Position numbers and translations under genes: made by a program
Origin: Rhododendron vialii
Taxonomy: Eukaryota; Streptophyta; Magnoliopsida; Ericales; Ericaceae
DNA length: 64,000 nt
NCBI RefSeq assembly: GCF_030253575.1
Contig: NC_080569.1
Location: forward strand, 2,252,001 to 2,316,000
Reading direction: 5' to 3'
Shown: in pieces, positions 1-11,579 of the stretch
Layout: each line of letters begins with the position of its first letter
How positions within the stretch are numbered: position 1 is the first letter of the stretch
The notes under the pieces: model-generated
Database searches by the model: none
Told to the model about the DNA's origin: nothing
Seen by the model: only the letters and a program-made list of their open reading frames with translations

Positions 1-271
1 AATACACCTAGCTAACTGCTCTGAGGGCTAATATTAGAGACATGCCTAACTTTAAGCATTATTTACAAAAGCTGCTGCTCTTACTCATGTTCTTGTGAAA
101 AAGAGCAACAGCAGAAAAACTAAGGAGAAGAAGTTTTGCACGGAATTTCAGGAGACTAACAATGGGCCTCAATCCATGGAATGAAATTGAAAAGAAAAAA
201 GCGTGGATGTATGAAGGAGAAAAGATAAAACAACAAAAGATGCTTTGTTGCAGCAGTAGGGAATCTACTAG

Positions 272-439
<168 letters not shown>

Positions 440-1159
440 TAAGATATACTCTTCTTGCATCATTTTGCATGTTTCAGATTTACCACATTTCATTGTCATG
501 GTTGCATACAGTATCCTCCGTTTATATTTTTCTTATTTGTTAATCACAAGGCGGTGTACTAAGATGCTGGTAAAACGGCCAGGAGATCAAGTCATTAGAA
601 TAATTAACCATTGACAAACTAGAGGGTCAAGGGTGAAAAGAAATGAACTTTTTTACATGTTATGTTACTCACTTCAATCACAGAGCTTAACTTCGCCACA
701 AGATAAACTGTCCAGCTGCGAAGAACTACATTCTCTAATTATGCTTCTCATGCAATCTTCTTAGATGCCGCCATAAGGTGGTTCTCTTGAAAACTTCAAC
801 TTGTGGTGGAGGGGATCATCTCCAACATTACTGCTCGCTCACTGTACGTTCATATCCAATGAAGCCTAGGGTGGCTTTGTTATGCTATGATATCTCCACA
901 TCCATCACAATTGTAGCTTTTTTTCTTTGCCGATCAAAAAAAAGGAAAGAAAGACCAAAGTTACAATCCTTCAATCATCTGATGTTGGTCCAAAGGAAAA
1001 TGACAATGGTAGTCAATGAGTCTACTGATGAGGACAATCGATCATTGAAGGACTCTTTCTGCATGAAGAACTTGTTAGAACAATATCTTATAATGTCTGT
1101 GACAATCTATTACTGGAACTTTCTGATGTATCGTGTTTCGCACAAGTAATCACTGCTGA

Positions 1160-1276
<117 letters not shown>

Positions 1277-1475
1277 TAGAATTCAAGTCCCAACCTTGCT
1301 TCCTTGATGATATATTGACCTGGGAAACGGTTTTAGAATGGGGTTTTGTTTTGTTTTGTTTTGTCCTGCCATATGTTCTAGAATTCAAGTCACAATCTTG
1401 CTTCCTTGATGGTATACTGATCTGGGATACGGTTTTGAATGTCTTTGTCTTGCTATACGGTTTTGAATGGTTTTG
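1277..1475. repeat. Tandem duplication, period about 102 bp
   Basis: Two adjacent copies share the blocks TAGAATTCAAGTC, TTGCTTCCTTGATG and ACGGTTTTGAATG. The second copy starts about 102 bases after the first and differs at several positions. A G/T-rich run of TTTTG units lies at the junction. No coding role is seen. Confidence 0.75.
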
Positions 1476-1868
1476 TTTTCTTCTCAACTTTTCTGGTAGC
1501 TTTAGTCGGTATTTGGTCTATACTTTTTCGCCCATAAACACACATGGTTACTTCCGTGTGGGATGGAGGAAGATAAGGGGAGGCTATTGCACAATGCCGA
1601 CATTGAACAAATTTGGCAAACGTGCACGAGCTGAGGCTATTTGAATAAATGCGCATGAGCTGAGGCTGGAAAGATTGAGTGGCCAAGCCAAGGCAGGGCT
1701 GAAGGAGCATTCCTGGGTAGTTTTCTAAACAGGGCTGCCATAACTGGCTCATTTTATTTCTGGAAAGCAGGGGACTACGAGATCAATGCAGTAGTTATCT
1801 GTTTGGGTCATGTTCAGAGAAACAGAGCCATAGACTTCATGGAAAACAAAAAGTTCCATGGAATTGGT

Positions 1869-2003
1869 GCCTATGAATCGTAAAATCACACAACAGGTTT
1901 CGATAAGAGCTTATATATTGCTTAGCAAAAAAAAAAAGAGAGCTTATATCCAATTGCCTATGAATCGTAAAATCACACAACAGGTTTCGATAAAAGCTTA
2001 TAT
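1869..2003. repeat. Tandem duplication, period 87 bp
   Basis: The block beginning GCCTATGAATCGTAAAATCA recurs 87 bases downstream and is followed in both copies by ACAACAGGTTTCGATAA and AGCTTATAT. An A-rich run of about 11 bases separates the copies. Near-identity suggests a recent duplication. Confidence 0.85.
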
Positions 2004-2216
2004 CCAATTGGCTTCATTAGTGTTCTGCAATCTGTATAGTAGGGCAAAAACCTTGCCTACACATAACTATAATGGTCTCACATTGGCCGACGACGGACAA
2101 ACAACAATACTCAGTACTCATGGTGGCTATCCTACTCCAACAACAAAATCCTGATAGTCCCACTACCCCTAAGTTGCCTAACAAACAATAAACAAAATAG
2201 ACTTGAGAGACAAGAA

Positions 2217-5116
2217 TCACCCTTTCTTTTTCTTCAAGCTCCGCCTTTCAGCCTCTCCCTCGGCAACCAGAACACAGAATTCTGCCCCAAGCATCTCATG
2301 TATATCTAGATTTAAAGAGCTGCTCAAATTAACCATCTCCATGATCACTTCTACATTAATACTAAAGCCTAAAGTAGACAAGACACGAACAGCATTTGCA
2401 GTCCTGCATATATTTTGCCTAGTCTCCAACGGCGTGTAAGTTCGTTCTTCTTGTTCGAGACTCGTTGGATACATACTGGTTGTGGCATACTGTTGCTCAG
2501 ATTTAGTAGCTTGATCCTCTACTATCATATCATCTCTAGCTTCAACATGTTCCCCAACCCAGATGAATCCATTGCAGCCAAGTATCAGGTCAATACCGTA
2601 TTGTTCTATGTGGTGGAAATGTTGTTTCCGCCTCTTGACTAGATAAGGAGAGACTGTAAGTAATTGTCCTCTTTCAAGCTGTAAGAATGGAATGCATCAA
2701 AACACCCGTCTACAACAGGAATTAGAAATTATAGTAATGATGGTGGTAGAAATGCAAGTCTGTACTCTGGACATCAAATTGACAGGATGCCCCCCATAAA
2801 ATATCATCTGTCTAGTGCCTTTTTCTTTGGTCTAACCAAAGCAAGGTTATATGAAGATGAATTAACATTTGGCATTCTTCCAGAGAAGTTTCAAGGGAAA
2901 AAAAATACTAACTCCAAAATATAATGTGATACTGATGATAGCTTGGTGCTGTTCACAGTTGATCACCCACATACCACATGACAGCCTCTTCAGATTGTCA
3001 GTATAGATAATTAATTTTATTTATAGGTATATCTTCAGATTTTACCCTTGTTCATCCTTAAAACATAACTTCGTAAATGGAAAGTGGAAACTACACAGGT
3101 GAATTTGAGTTACCATGCCATGGACACAGACCAAAAGTTGGTTAAATGCTGAAGATGTGAAAGGCAGAGAAGATTGTCACATAAATACTCATTTCAAGAC
3201 ATACCTTTCCATACTTCTGGCTTCTTGCTTGCAGGTGCAAGCTTCCATCATGCTGGAAACCACGAACTTCGGCCTGATAGAGGAAATGCCACAGATTACG
3301 TATTTTCAGTATATTCTCTTCAGAATTAACTACAAACAACTCCAGAATCAATGCCAGAACATATTAGTGCAGCACATGATGTCATATGATGGTCAATGCC
3401 CCCGTGCAATTTGAAGAGCAACCTTGCTTCTTGTGAGGAAAGAAAGAACTTACTCAATATAGAGCCAAACAGATTGGCTGCAACCATTTCATTTTCTCAA
3501 GGAATTCAGAGATTGAGTGAACTTACACAAACAACATCGTTCTCTTCAAAAATGCTGCGCATGTTGAGCTCATCAACTGCTGTTCGCCGCCTCTAGCAAT
3601 TGTAAGAATGAATACCGAGTAAGCACTGTAAGTCACTCAAAGAAAGAAGCTATATATTCATCCCATTGTTTTTGTGGAGGGAGCTAATCAAAGAAGAAAG
3701 CCCGCTCCGATGGCAATTTTTTTCTTGATTGAAGAAAAAGTCATGTGGCTTTAAAAGCATCAGACTAGCATGTATTAGTAGGGTTATTTGGATATGGGAC
3801 TGATGCTTAAGTGAAGCAACACGCTAGGGTAAGGGACATGGGTTTTAACTTTTACATACCTTCACACAGCTTACACAAGAATCTATAAAAACATGATGAC
3901 ACAGTTTTGGCGAACATATTTCTTAATGGGAACCCACCCTAGCAAGAGACGAACGAAAAAGCAAGATACATAGCACTAGCGTAACTACTATTTAAAGGGA
4001 TACATATGTGTTTATGTATTCACCAAAAAGTTGTTTCCAACAATCTAAAATGAGTAGCGGTGGTTGTAGAAATTAAGTAATGTCGTGCAAACAGAAGAAA
4101 ACAACGTAACACAAATGGTGCAGAAACAGAAACACCTGAAAAGGAGCAAAAATAATCTTCTCTTAAGTGCCATAGAATCATTAATGCAGCATCAGGAAAT
4201 CTAAATACCTGAATGCCATCAGGTAAGTTCATTGAAGAAAGCATTAGAACTGCATCTTGGCTAAAATTTATCTCCAATCTCCATCGCTTTGGAGCAACCT
4301 AAACATCAAAAGAAACCCAATCAACCTACTGACTAAACAGATTGACTAAGATGGAATGAAAAACTTAATCTATCTGCTTTTAGCAGCTCACAACGGATAA
4401 TCTAAGGCACCGGTAATGTGAATCCACGACAATTTGTTTATCCCAACAGGTTTGAGATTTATATACATGTCAATTTGATGATTTATTTTTTCACAAATCA
4501 ATTCCACCCAAATCAAACTTCAAGAGAAAGTTGGTCTTTCAGGTTTTCTACCTCAATAACACGTCCTACGATGATGTCCCCGATCTCGGGCTTGTACCTA
4601 AAACCAATTGTATTCCGGCATCAAGTTTCGCAATCATCATCTCATTACTAAAGCCAAATCACGAAAACAAGGCGTTTAAGATCCAAATACCTGGCCCTCA
4701 AAGTGCGAACGTAGACGAGCTTGTTAACACGTTCAACCACCCCACAGAGTGTCGCAACCACTTCGCCGTCAAGTTCTGAGGTTCCGTGTCCCCTTCATCC
4801 AACCCAATCAAAGACGACAATAAGTGTATTATTTAAACATAGAAAAACAAAAAATAAGAAAAAATAAGAAAGCAAAGCAATCCAATCGAATCGAATAACA
4901 TTTCGAAATCTATAAATCAATTCACAAGTTCAAATAATGCATTGAGAGAGATAGAGAGAGAGTACTTGAGGACGCCGTCTTCGTAGTTGACGGGGATAGT
5001 ATCGGCGACGGTGACGGAGGCATTAGGGTTGGACTTGGAGGAGAAAGACTCGAGCTTTTCCAGAGCTCTCTGAAGTCTTATCTTCTGCGTTTGATTCAAC
5101 GATACCTGTAACCCCC

Positions 5117-5120
<4 letters not shown>
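2217..5120 (-). CDS. RRP4: Exosome complex component RRP4
   Basis: Cap subunit of the 3'-5' RNA exosome, which processes rRNA and degrades RNA in nucleus and cytoplasm. Seven exons on the minus strand (5120-4966, 4792-4691, 4597-4552, 4298-4209, 3592-3527, 3273-3205, 2678-2217) have GT-AG borders and compatible phases and give 329 aa, close to the family's usual 320-330. The S1 domain spans exons 2-4 (VVATLCGVVERVNKLVYV, then KPEIGDIIVGRVIE and APKRWRLEI). Exon 5 reads RRRTAVDELNMRSIFEENDVV. Exon 6 holds the RGFQHDGSLHLQARS strand. The KH region in exon 7 carries GCNGFIWVGEH. The C-terminus is lysine-rich (RRSLKKKKG). The start is the first Met, MRGLQVSLNQ, just downstream in the transcript of a GA tract and a telo-box. 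As catalytic residues are absent throughout this family, the role is RNA binding. Confidence 0.95.

Positions 5121-5151
<31 letters not shown>
5121..5151. repeat. (CT)n microsatellite next to RRP4 start
   Basis: About 15 CT units directly abut the RRP4 start codon, so the RRP4 sense strand carries (GA)n in its 5' leader. Such tracts are frequent in plant leaders and can bind BBR/BPC GAGA-binding proteins. That role here is an inference. Confidence 0.85.
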
Positions 5152-5154
<3 letters not shown>

Positions 5155-5167
5155 TCGACACACTGGG

Positions 5168-5184
5168 AAAACCCTAAACCCTAA
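5168..5184. promoter_or_regulatory. Telo-box (two AAACCCTA units) upstream of RRP4
   Basis: Two adjacent plant telomere-type units, AAAACCCTAAACCCTAA, lie about 50 bases upstream of the RRP4 start codon. Telo-boxes are typical of plant genes for ribosome biogenesis and translation, which fits an exosome subunit involved in rRNA processing. Confidence 0.65.
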
Positions 5185-5282
5185 CGAAGGTATATCCGAA
5201 ACCCGTTTCTTTCAGTGCCCCGTGAGAAAAGAAACAACTAAACTGGGCGCGAACCCGGATCCAGAACCAAATAACCGGAATA

Positions 5283-6140
5283 GGGATGCTGCCAATAGAG
5301 CTGTAAACGAACTGAATCGAGCCGAACCTTGTTAAGTTCGACTCGGGTTCGTTAAGGTATGAGTTCGGCTCGAGTTCGATTCGAGCCTGAACAACTTGGC
5401 TCGAGTTCGACTAGTTAAAATTTTTCAAGGCTCGGGTTCGGCTCGGTTGGGTTCGTTAAGATACTAGTCTGGCTCGAGTTCGGCTCAGATTCGGCTCAGG
5501 TTCGATTCGAACTTGAACATCTTGGCTCGAGTTTGACTCGTTAAACTCAAATGAATCGAGCTGAGCCGAATCTAAGCTCGAATTGAGCTCGTCAAGACTC
5601 AGGTTTGATTCGACTCAGCTCATTAAACTCAAGCGAACCCAAACTCTCTCATTGATCGTATAGAATTTGGAAGAAAAATAAGTATTGAATTATATATACA
5701 ACCTTAAATTTTTTTACATTTACAAATAGACCCCTATTGAATTATTAATTAAATTTAAGTATAGGTTCGCGAACCTAACCGAGCCGAATACCGTTAGGCT
5801 CAGGTTCGGTTCATTTACGGAACGAGCCTAGAATTGAGGTTCAGGTTCAGTTCGTTTAGCAGACGAATCGAACTCGAACGAGCTCTTACCGAACTGAGCC
5901 TCGAACAGTTCGCGAATGGCTCAGTTCATTTACGGCCCTAGCTGCCAAGCACCCTCTGCCAAGTGGGTGCCAAGCAGCTGATCTAAGTGTTCATCTCATC
6001 AATTGACTGCTCGAATCTTGATAAAACAATAGACGGTTCAAATCTATATGCGCTCAAATTCAATTTGAACCGTCTGTGCCGAGATGAACAATTGGACGCC
6101 GCTAAACACCCGCTTAGCAAAGCGTGCTTGGCAGCATCCC
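5283..6140. mobile_element. Foldback MITE interrupted by a hAT element
   Basis: The outer ends are a perfect inverted pair, GGGATGCTGCCAAGCAC, and the similarity continues inward for about 60 bases to a shared GTTCATCTC. Removing the inner 645-bp element and one 8-bp duplication leaves a roughly 205-bp palindromic element with a further internal hairpin (AGACGGTTCAAAT facing ATTTGAACCGTCT). No clear target-site duplication remains at its ends, so the superfamily is unresolved; the long arms would fit a Mutator-like MITE. Confidence 0.8.
5296..5940. mobile_element. Non-autonomous hAT element with 8-bp target-site duplication
   Basis: The element is bounded by GCTGCCAA at 5288-5295 and 5941-5948, an exact 8-bp duplication as made by hAT transposases. 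Its ends are inverted: TAGAGCTGTAAACGAACTGA against TAGGGCCGTAAATGAACTGA. The interior is a degenerate array of GGCTCGAGTTCG-like units in both orientations around an AT-rich core at about 5655-5760. No transposase frame is present, so it would have to move in trans. Confidence 0.9.
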
Positions 6141-6737
6141 GACCCCTTCTTTTTCTTTTTCTTGGTTTTTTCCGTCTGCTCTTATTTGGACTTTAGAAAG
6201 GGAAGAGAAGGAAGGATAATAATGAAGAGAAAATTTTAAATCAAAGTTTAAAACAAATTTAGAGAAAAAATTGAACTTAGTTTTTTAGAGCTCCCCTTGT
6301 CTTTTTTAGAAACCAAAAATAATTGAAGAAAGATTCTTAAAAGTTTCTCTTTCTTTCCATTTCTTTCCCTACACTTAATTTCTCATGAAAATTGAAATCA
6401 AACCATCAGTCTTAGCATTCGGATCGGATATGAGACTTACGAATTTCTTTTGCTACTCTCAAATGAGTAATTATGTTTACTGCGCTAGAGTTCTCTGATA
6501 TTTTGACATTTTACTTCTAACTAATAGTAGCATAGCGCAAGTTTTGTGCGTAAGACATGGTAACTAACTCTTTGTGCAAAATTATGAAAAATGTTTTCAA
6601 TTTGCACCTCTAATGTTTTTTCGGTACCTTTTTCTGCTTTTTCTTTTTTCAATAAAACCCATGTAATTTACTCTTAAGTTTTATTTCCTGTGTGCTGGTA
6701 AAAAAAAAGTTTTATTTCCTGCGATGCAGATGTGCAC

Positions 6738-6967
6738 TAGGGTCCCGTTCCAGAACTCCTAATAAGTATTTATTTTTTAAGAATTCAAGTTCAAGCCCAA
6801 AAAACATGTATTTATGCAAATATTTTTTTTATTAATATAGATGTTGTTTGATAGATCTCATCGAAATCTTTTATACGGTGTAAAATAATTTTTTATTTAT
6901 ATTATTTTTAATTAAAAATGTGAAGTAAACTGTTTATTTTTTAAAAAGATTTATGGAACAGGCCCTA
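6738..6967. mobile_element. Small MITE, TAGGG termini
   Basis: Inverted ends TAGGGTCCCGTTCCAGAA and TAGGGCCTGTTCCATAA enclose 230 bp of AT-rich, non-coding DNA. The flanks (ATGTGCAC and GAGGACAC) resemble a decayed 8-bp duplication, which would suit a hAT-type MITE. A diverged relative in opposite orientation lies near 62.7-62.9 kb. Confidence 0.65.
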
Positions 6968-7217
6968 GAGGACACTCCAGTCCCATTCTTACTGCTCTTT
7001 ATGTTCTAATTTCTCTCCCCTATGGAAGCATTTGCTTACAACAATTGTGGCTGCAGCTTGATCATCGTCTGTGGGATTAATACTACGAGAATAAATTATA
7101 TCTATTATCCGGTGTAAGACCTCACTTTTTTACCATCATCCATTTCACTTTTCCATTAACAATGTAGGCTCTCATTTTAGTTGGTCTTTGGACGGAAAAG
7201 TACTTCATTATGTCAGA

Positions 7218-7420
7218 CTCCGTTTTAGAATTTGGGGTGTTGTAATGCACCCTTGTGTAGTGCGTCGTAGGGTGGCAGACAATCGTCGATCTCATTTTTT
7301 ACTGAAAAAAATTGTTTTTAATTTAAACCGTTGAAAACGCTCTTGAACGGTTACGATGTTGTACAACCCGCGCACTACAACAGGCAATGCACAACAGCGC
7401 ATCAGGATCCCTTTATGGAG
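7218..7420. mobile_element. Stowaway-like MITE copy 1
   Basis: The element starts ACTCCGTTTTAGAAT and ends CCCTTTATGGAGTA, and its length and interior match the copy at 7918-8102. Shared internal blocks include TTTAATTTAAACCGTTGAAA and a GGATCCCTTTATGGAG end. The left TA of the expected TA target duplication has mutated. Non-coding. Confidence 0.6.
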
Positions 7421-7422
7421 TA

Positions 7423-7917
7423 TTCATTTTTGTCCTTTCTCTGACAACTTTTTGCAAAGATGAAACAATGTTTGGGTCATTGAATTTTTTTTCGGAAGGT
7501 TGGAGTATTAAAGCTCCCCGTCGGTGAAAGGAAAAATACGCAATACTCTTAGAAAATTAATTGCGGTAGTGAACTATAAAATACACAATATTCTTCAAAA
7601 ATTAATTGAGGTGTGCATGTGTTAAGTCGAACATAGTTATCAAAATAAATTATAAAAAATTTAAAGCATTTCCTTTGATTATTTGTCTTTCTTCTTAAAA
7701 ACTCATTTTTTAATTATTTTTTTGTCATTAGCTTACTTATCAAGTGGGTAGAGGTACCCAATAAGTTTTAGAAAATATGGTAATTTTGTTTTAAAAAATT
7801 GATGATAGACAAGAAAAGTATCAAAACCTTTATAACTTCTTCATCTCAAAATTTTTCCATTTTTTTGGAAGTCTTTGAGTATGAGTAGTTGGGTAACCTG
7901 CTAATGAAAGACAACTA
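7423..7917 (+). repeat. Direct repeat copy B1 (partner at about 9605-10150)
   Basis: Starting at TTTCTCTGACAACTTTTTGC, about 490 bases recur in the same orientation roughly 2.2 kb downstream. Shared text includes GAAACAATGTTTGGGTCATT, GGTTGGAGTATTAAAGCTCC, AAGTGGGTAGAGGTACCCAA and TTGATGATAGACAAGAAAAG. The copies differ by scattered substitutions and small indels. Confidence 0.85.
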
Positions 7918-8102
7918 CTCCGTTTTAGAATCCGGAGGTTGTAGTGAGCTGTAGGGTGGCAGACAGCCGTCGATTTTATTTTTTTTTGAAAAAAAATGTT
8001 TTTAATTTAAACCGTTGAAACACTCTTGGACGGTTACGATATCGTACTACACGCGCACTACACAGGCAGTGCACAATAGCGCATCCGGATCCCTTTATGG
8101 AG
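7918..8102. mobile_element. Stowaway-like MITE copy 2 with TA duplication
   Basis: Ends are CTCCGTTTTAGAATCCGGA and, inverted, CTCCATAAAGGGATCCGGA, flanked by TA on both sides (7916-7917 and 8103-8104). TA duplication with CTCC termini is the Stowaway (Tc1/mariner) pattern. It is 185 bp and non-coding. Confidence 0.65.
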
Positions 8103-8120
8103 TATTCATTTTCGTAAATT

Positions 8121-8189
8121 GCTACTCCCCCTGACACACACCCCCGGCCCCACCTCCCTTTTTCCAGATTACCCCCGCCCCCCCCCCCC

Positions 8190-8225
<36 letters not shown>

Positions 8226-8650
8226 TTTTTTCCACTTTCTGCTTCTTTTCTTCTTCTTTTTTTTCCTTTTCTTTTCCAGTTTTTTTTTTCATTTTCTTTC
8301 TTTCCGGTTTGATTTTTTTTTTCTTTTTAATAATAGGTTCAAGTCTAATTCTAGGCTTTGTAAAGCAATTGAGAGAAAAAAAGTGTTTCAATTGATCATA
8401 TTTATCCCACTGTTTTCTTTTTCTTTTTTTGTCTTTTATAGATTAAAAAATATAGTTACGAAAATAAGTGTTTCAATTTTTAATCCGTTTGAATCAGTGC
8501 AAAGATGTTATTTTTCTGATCATTTCATCCTAAATGGTCGTAATAAATTTTTGGCTCCAAAGCCTTTCAATGAACACCCTAAGAGAGTCCTGAAACTAAA
8601 TAATGAGTCTTAGGTTGCTCGTTGAAAGGCCGTAAAGAAAAAAATTCATT
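8121..8650 (+). repeat. Left arm of a large inverted repeat
   Basis: This arm of about 500 bp, beginning GCTACTCCCCCTGACACACA, is repeated in inverted orientation at 9124-9603. It holds a C-run, a (CT)n tract and a T-rich run. Next comes a conserved unique part with GTGTTTCAATTGATCATATT and GATCATTTCATCCTAAATGG. Long Phe/Leu/Ser-rich open frames occur in both arms but are low-complexity by-products. The pair could form a long hairpin if transcribed. Confidence 0.85.
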
Positions 8651-9123
8651 AAGATTATAATTAGTGTTCGGGAACTAATTACGAAATGTATTTTGCAAAC
8701 AACATACTAATCCATAATACAAATATTATATTCAAGATTACTTTTTTTTAACTATAGTACAATTTTATAAATTTGTTAACCATTATTTAGCATAGATCCT
8801 CTTAACTGATTCAGTAGTATGTTGCTTCAAATCACGTTTATACTCCATAGGATTGCAAATGAATGGTTTCTATTTTTTTATAACTAAAACGGAAACGTTT
8901 TAGGGGCTACTATGTCAATGGCGGCAGCAGAGCCCTCGGGTCCCCCATACTTTTTAATTTATTTTTTTATTTTTTTATTTAATTACTTATATCTTATTTA
9001 TTTAATTTTTATAAATACACTATTTGTATATTTAAAAATATAATTCAAGAATTAAGTGCTTTAATTCTCAATTCAATTAAATAAGAGCAAAGATCGTTTT
9101 TTTATTATTTTATTTTAAATGGT
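8651..9123. other. Spacer between inverted arms
   Basis: AT-rich, non-coding loop of about 470 bp. It includes a fragment with CAGAGCCCTCGGGTCCCCCA, similar in style to degenerate transposon debris elsewhere in the window (near 27.66 kb). No gene is seen. Confidence 0.5.
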
Positions 9124-9603
9124 CATAATGAGTTTTTTGGTTTAAGACTTTTCAACAAACTCCCTAAGACTCATTATTTAGTTTTAAGACTCTCTTAGGG
9201 TGTCCATTGAAAGGCCTTGGAGCCAAAAATTTATTATGACCATTTAGGATGAAATGATCAGAAAAATAACATCTTTGCACCGGTTCAAACGGATTAAAAA
9301 TTGAAACACTTATTTTCGTAACTATATTTTTTAATCTATAAATGACAAAAAAAGAAAAAGAAAACAGTGGGATAAATATGATCAATTGAAACACTTTTTT
9401 TCTTTCAATTACTTTATAAAGCCTAGAATTAGACTTGAACCTATTATTAAAAAGAAAAAAAATCAAACCGAAAAGAAAGAAAATGAAAAAAAAACTGGAA
9501 AAGAAAAGGAAAAAAAGAAGAAAAGAAGCAGAAAGTGGAAAAAAAGAAAAGGGGGAGAGAGAGAGAGAGAGGGGGCCGGGGGTGTGTGTCACGGGGAGCA
9601 GCA
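9124..9603 (-). repeat. Right arm of the large inverted repeat
   Basis: Reverse complement of the arm at 8121-8650. It shares the fully alignable block AACACTTATTTTCGTAACTA in the appropriate orientation and ends GGGGTGTGTGTCACGGGGAG. Divergence is mostly in the purine-rich homopolymer portion. Confidence 0.85.
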
Positions 9604-9604
9604 G

Positions 9605-10150
9605 CTCTCTTCATTTTCTCCTTTCTCTGACAACTTTTTGCAAAGACGAAACAATGTTTGGGTCATTTAATTTTTTTCCAGAAGGTTGGAGTATTAAAGC
9701 TCCCTGTCAGTGAACTGTAAAATACGCAATACTCTTCAAAAATTAATTGGGGTAGTGTTAGTAAACTGTAAAATACGTAACACGTTTCAAAAATTAATTG
9801 AGGTTCGCATATGTTAAGTCCAACATCCTGAGTTATCAAAATAAATTAAAAAAATTTAAAGCATTTCCTTTGATTATTTGGTTTTTCTTCTTAAAAAGAA
9901 CTACTAGTATGTTTTTTCTTCTTAAATAAAAACTCATTTTTTAATAATTTTTGGTCAAGTGGGTAGAGGTACCCAAAAAGTTTTAGAAAATATGTACTGC
10001 AGTAAAATAATAATAATTTAAAAATTGATGATAGACAAGAAAAGTACCAAACACTTTATAACTTCTTCATCTCAAAATTTTTCCATTTTTTGGAAGTATT
10101 CGAGGATGAGTCGCTCGGTGTAACCTGCTAATTTCTAATGAAAGACAATT
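9605..10150 (+). repeat. Direct repeat copy B2
   Basis: Second copy of the 7423-7917 repeat. It carries small insertions such as an extra AACTACTAGTATG block near 9899. It ends at GAAAGACAATTAC, exactly where copy B1 meets the second Stowaway-like MITE. B2 has no such MITE there, so it looks like an unoccupied site. Confidence 0.8.
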
Positions 10151-10687
10151 ACATAAGAGTAATGATACAAATACAACTTTTAAACACAATTTCAGACAAA
10201 ACCGTACATGTAATAGTTCTTGACCCGGTTGTGTCTGGATTCCTAGAGTTTTGTCCGCAAGGTGTGTTCCTAAACTTTTTCCATTACACAAAGCAAGCAG
10301 CGTTATTATCCTAAAATCCTAATGTTGCAATCGAGGACATTAATTTACGCTTTTTCACGCAATCAAAAGCCGAAGAAAGAATCCTTTTTTAGGATTTCCC
10401 TGAACAAAAAAGAATGGTGATTTCAATGTCGCAGAAAACTAGTTTCTTTCCTTATAGTAACATCTTCCTTGTTGAAAGGGGAAAGCATTATTTATGGGGC
10501 ACTGAATGGTTGGTTTGGTTTGGTAGTACCCCAAAATAAACATGAATTAAATCGTTGCAATAAAAAGTGCTAAATGAGCCAATGAGTAGTCCCATGGACT
10601 TAATGTACACGGATTTATTGGTATAAATGGCATTTAAAATTATAATGACGTTTTCACGGATGTTTTTTCCTTTTTTTTAATAATTGA

Positions 10688-10840
10688 ATTTTCAGATCAG
10701 TTTACGCGCACTTCGACTAATTCCGGGATTATAAAATTAATGACCGATCAAACTTTTAGTGCCCCTAAGGTTTGAATATTTGGCCTCTTGTAAGATTTGA
10801 ACGTCACGAAAGGGCATTGCAAACAAACAAATTTACAAAC
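10688..10840 (-). mobile_element. Diverged SINE-like fragment
   Basis: On the minus strand it ends with GGAATTAGTCGAAGTGCGCG, preceded by TCGGTCATTAATTTTATAAT. This is the same 3' module seen in the element at 47.82-47.99 kb. The promoter head is degraded. Confidence 0.45.
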
Positions 10841-10941
10841 CAATAAAGCATGATGAAACCTATGCTCTGAAGTCTCGTTTTTGCAAGGCAATAAAAACTG
10901 GAAAACCATTGGAAAATTTTCTGATTAATAAGACCGAAATG

Positions 10942-10942
<1 letters not shown>

Positions 10943-11007
<65 letters not shown>
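10943..11007. repeat. (TA)n microsatellite
   Basis: About 32 uninterrupted TA units followed by a T-run. Likely length-polymorphic. Confidence 0.95.
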
Positions 11008-11015
<8 letters not shown>

Positions 11016-11378
11016 TTTTCTTTTTTCCTTTTTGAGTACGAACTTATAGTAGCAGTTGAAGTTTTGGTTTGTAAAAGGTGGAAAATTCAAGGAGAAAATC
11101 CTATTTAAGGAGGTGCTGTAAACACACTCAATTGTGACCGTTCAAAGTTAAGATGTTAATGAACTTTTTTTCGGAGGAGAGTTAATTATAATCGATCATA
11201 ATTGAAAATTAATCTCAACCATTAATTACGTGAATAGACGGTTGATATTGTGCAGCTCTGTGAACAACCTGTTCACGGAGCTGAAAAAGACTATCTCAAA
11301 TTCAACAAGGGTTCAAAGACAGAAGACCCTCTTCTTCCATTCCGAGATTTCTTCTCTTCCTCACAATAATCTCTCTCT

Positions 11379-11380
<2 letters not shown>

Positions 11381-11417
<37 letters not shown>
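11381..11417. repeat. (CT)n tract in the GATL leader
   Basis: CT units run on the sense strand about 160-200 bases before the GATL start, followed by further C/T-rich sequence. This is typical of a plant 5' leader. Confidence 0.85.
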
Positions 11418-11419
<2 letters not shown>

Positions 11420-11579
11420 TCCCCTGTTTCTCTTACCATCATTCAATCTCCCCCCCAACCTCTCCCCTAAATTTCCTTCTCTTCCTTGTCTTTCTCTCTC
11501 TTACCTCCCAGCCTCCAATGGCTGCTGCTTTTCTTTCCCCTTAATACTTTCTCTCTCTCACTTAAATGCAAACGACAGG

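Larger units (their letters stand above)
10151..11379. other. Intergenic region upstream of GATL
   Basis: No gene found. It contains a diverged SINE-like fragment and a long TA microsatellite, annotated separately. The GATL promoter lies in the right part. A TATTTAAG motif near 11101 could serve as a distant TATA-like element, but it sits almost 480 bases from the start codon. Confidence 0.5.

Noticed and set aside
8119-8613. 164-aa open frame rich in Phe, Leu and Ser, with a near twin on the other strand at 9164-9592
   Set aside because: Both are the same arm of an inverted repeat, start in CT and T runs, and have low-complexity translations. The similarity reflects repeat identity, not a gene pair.
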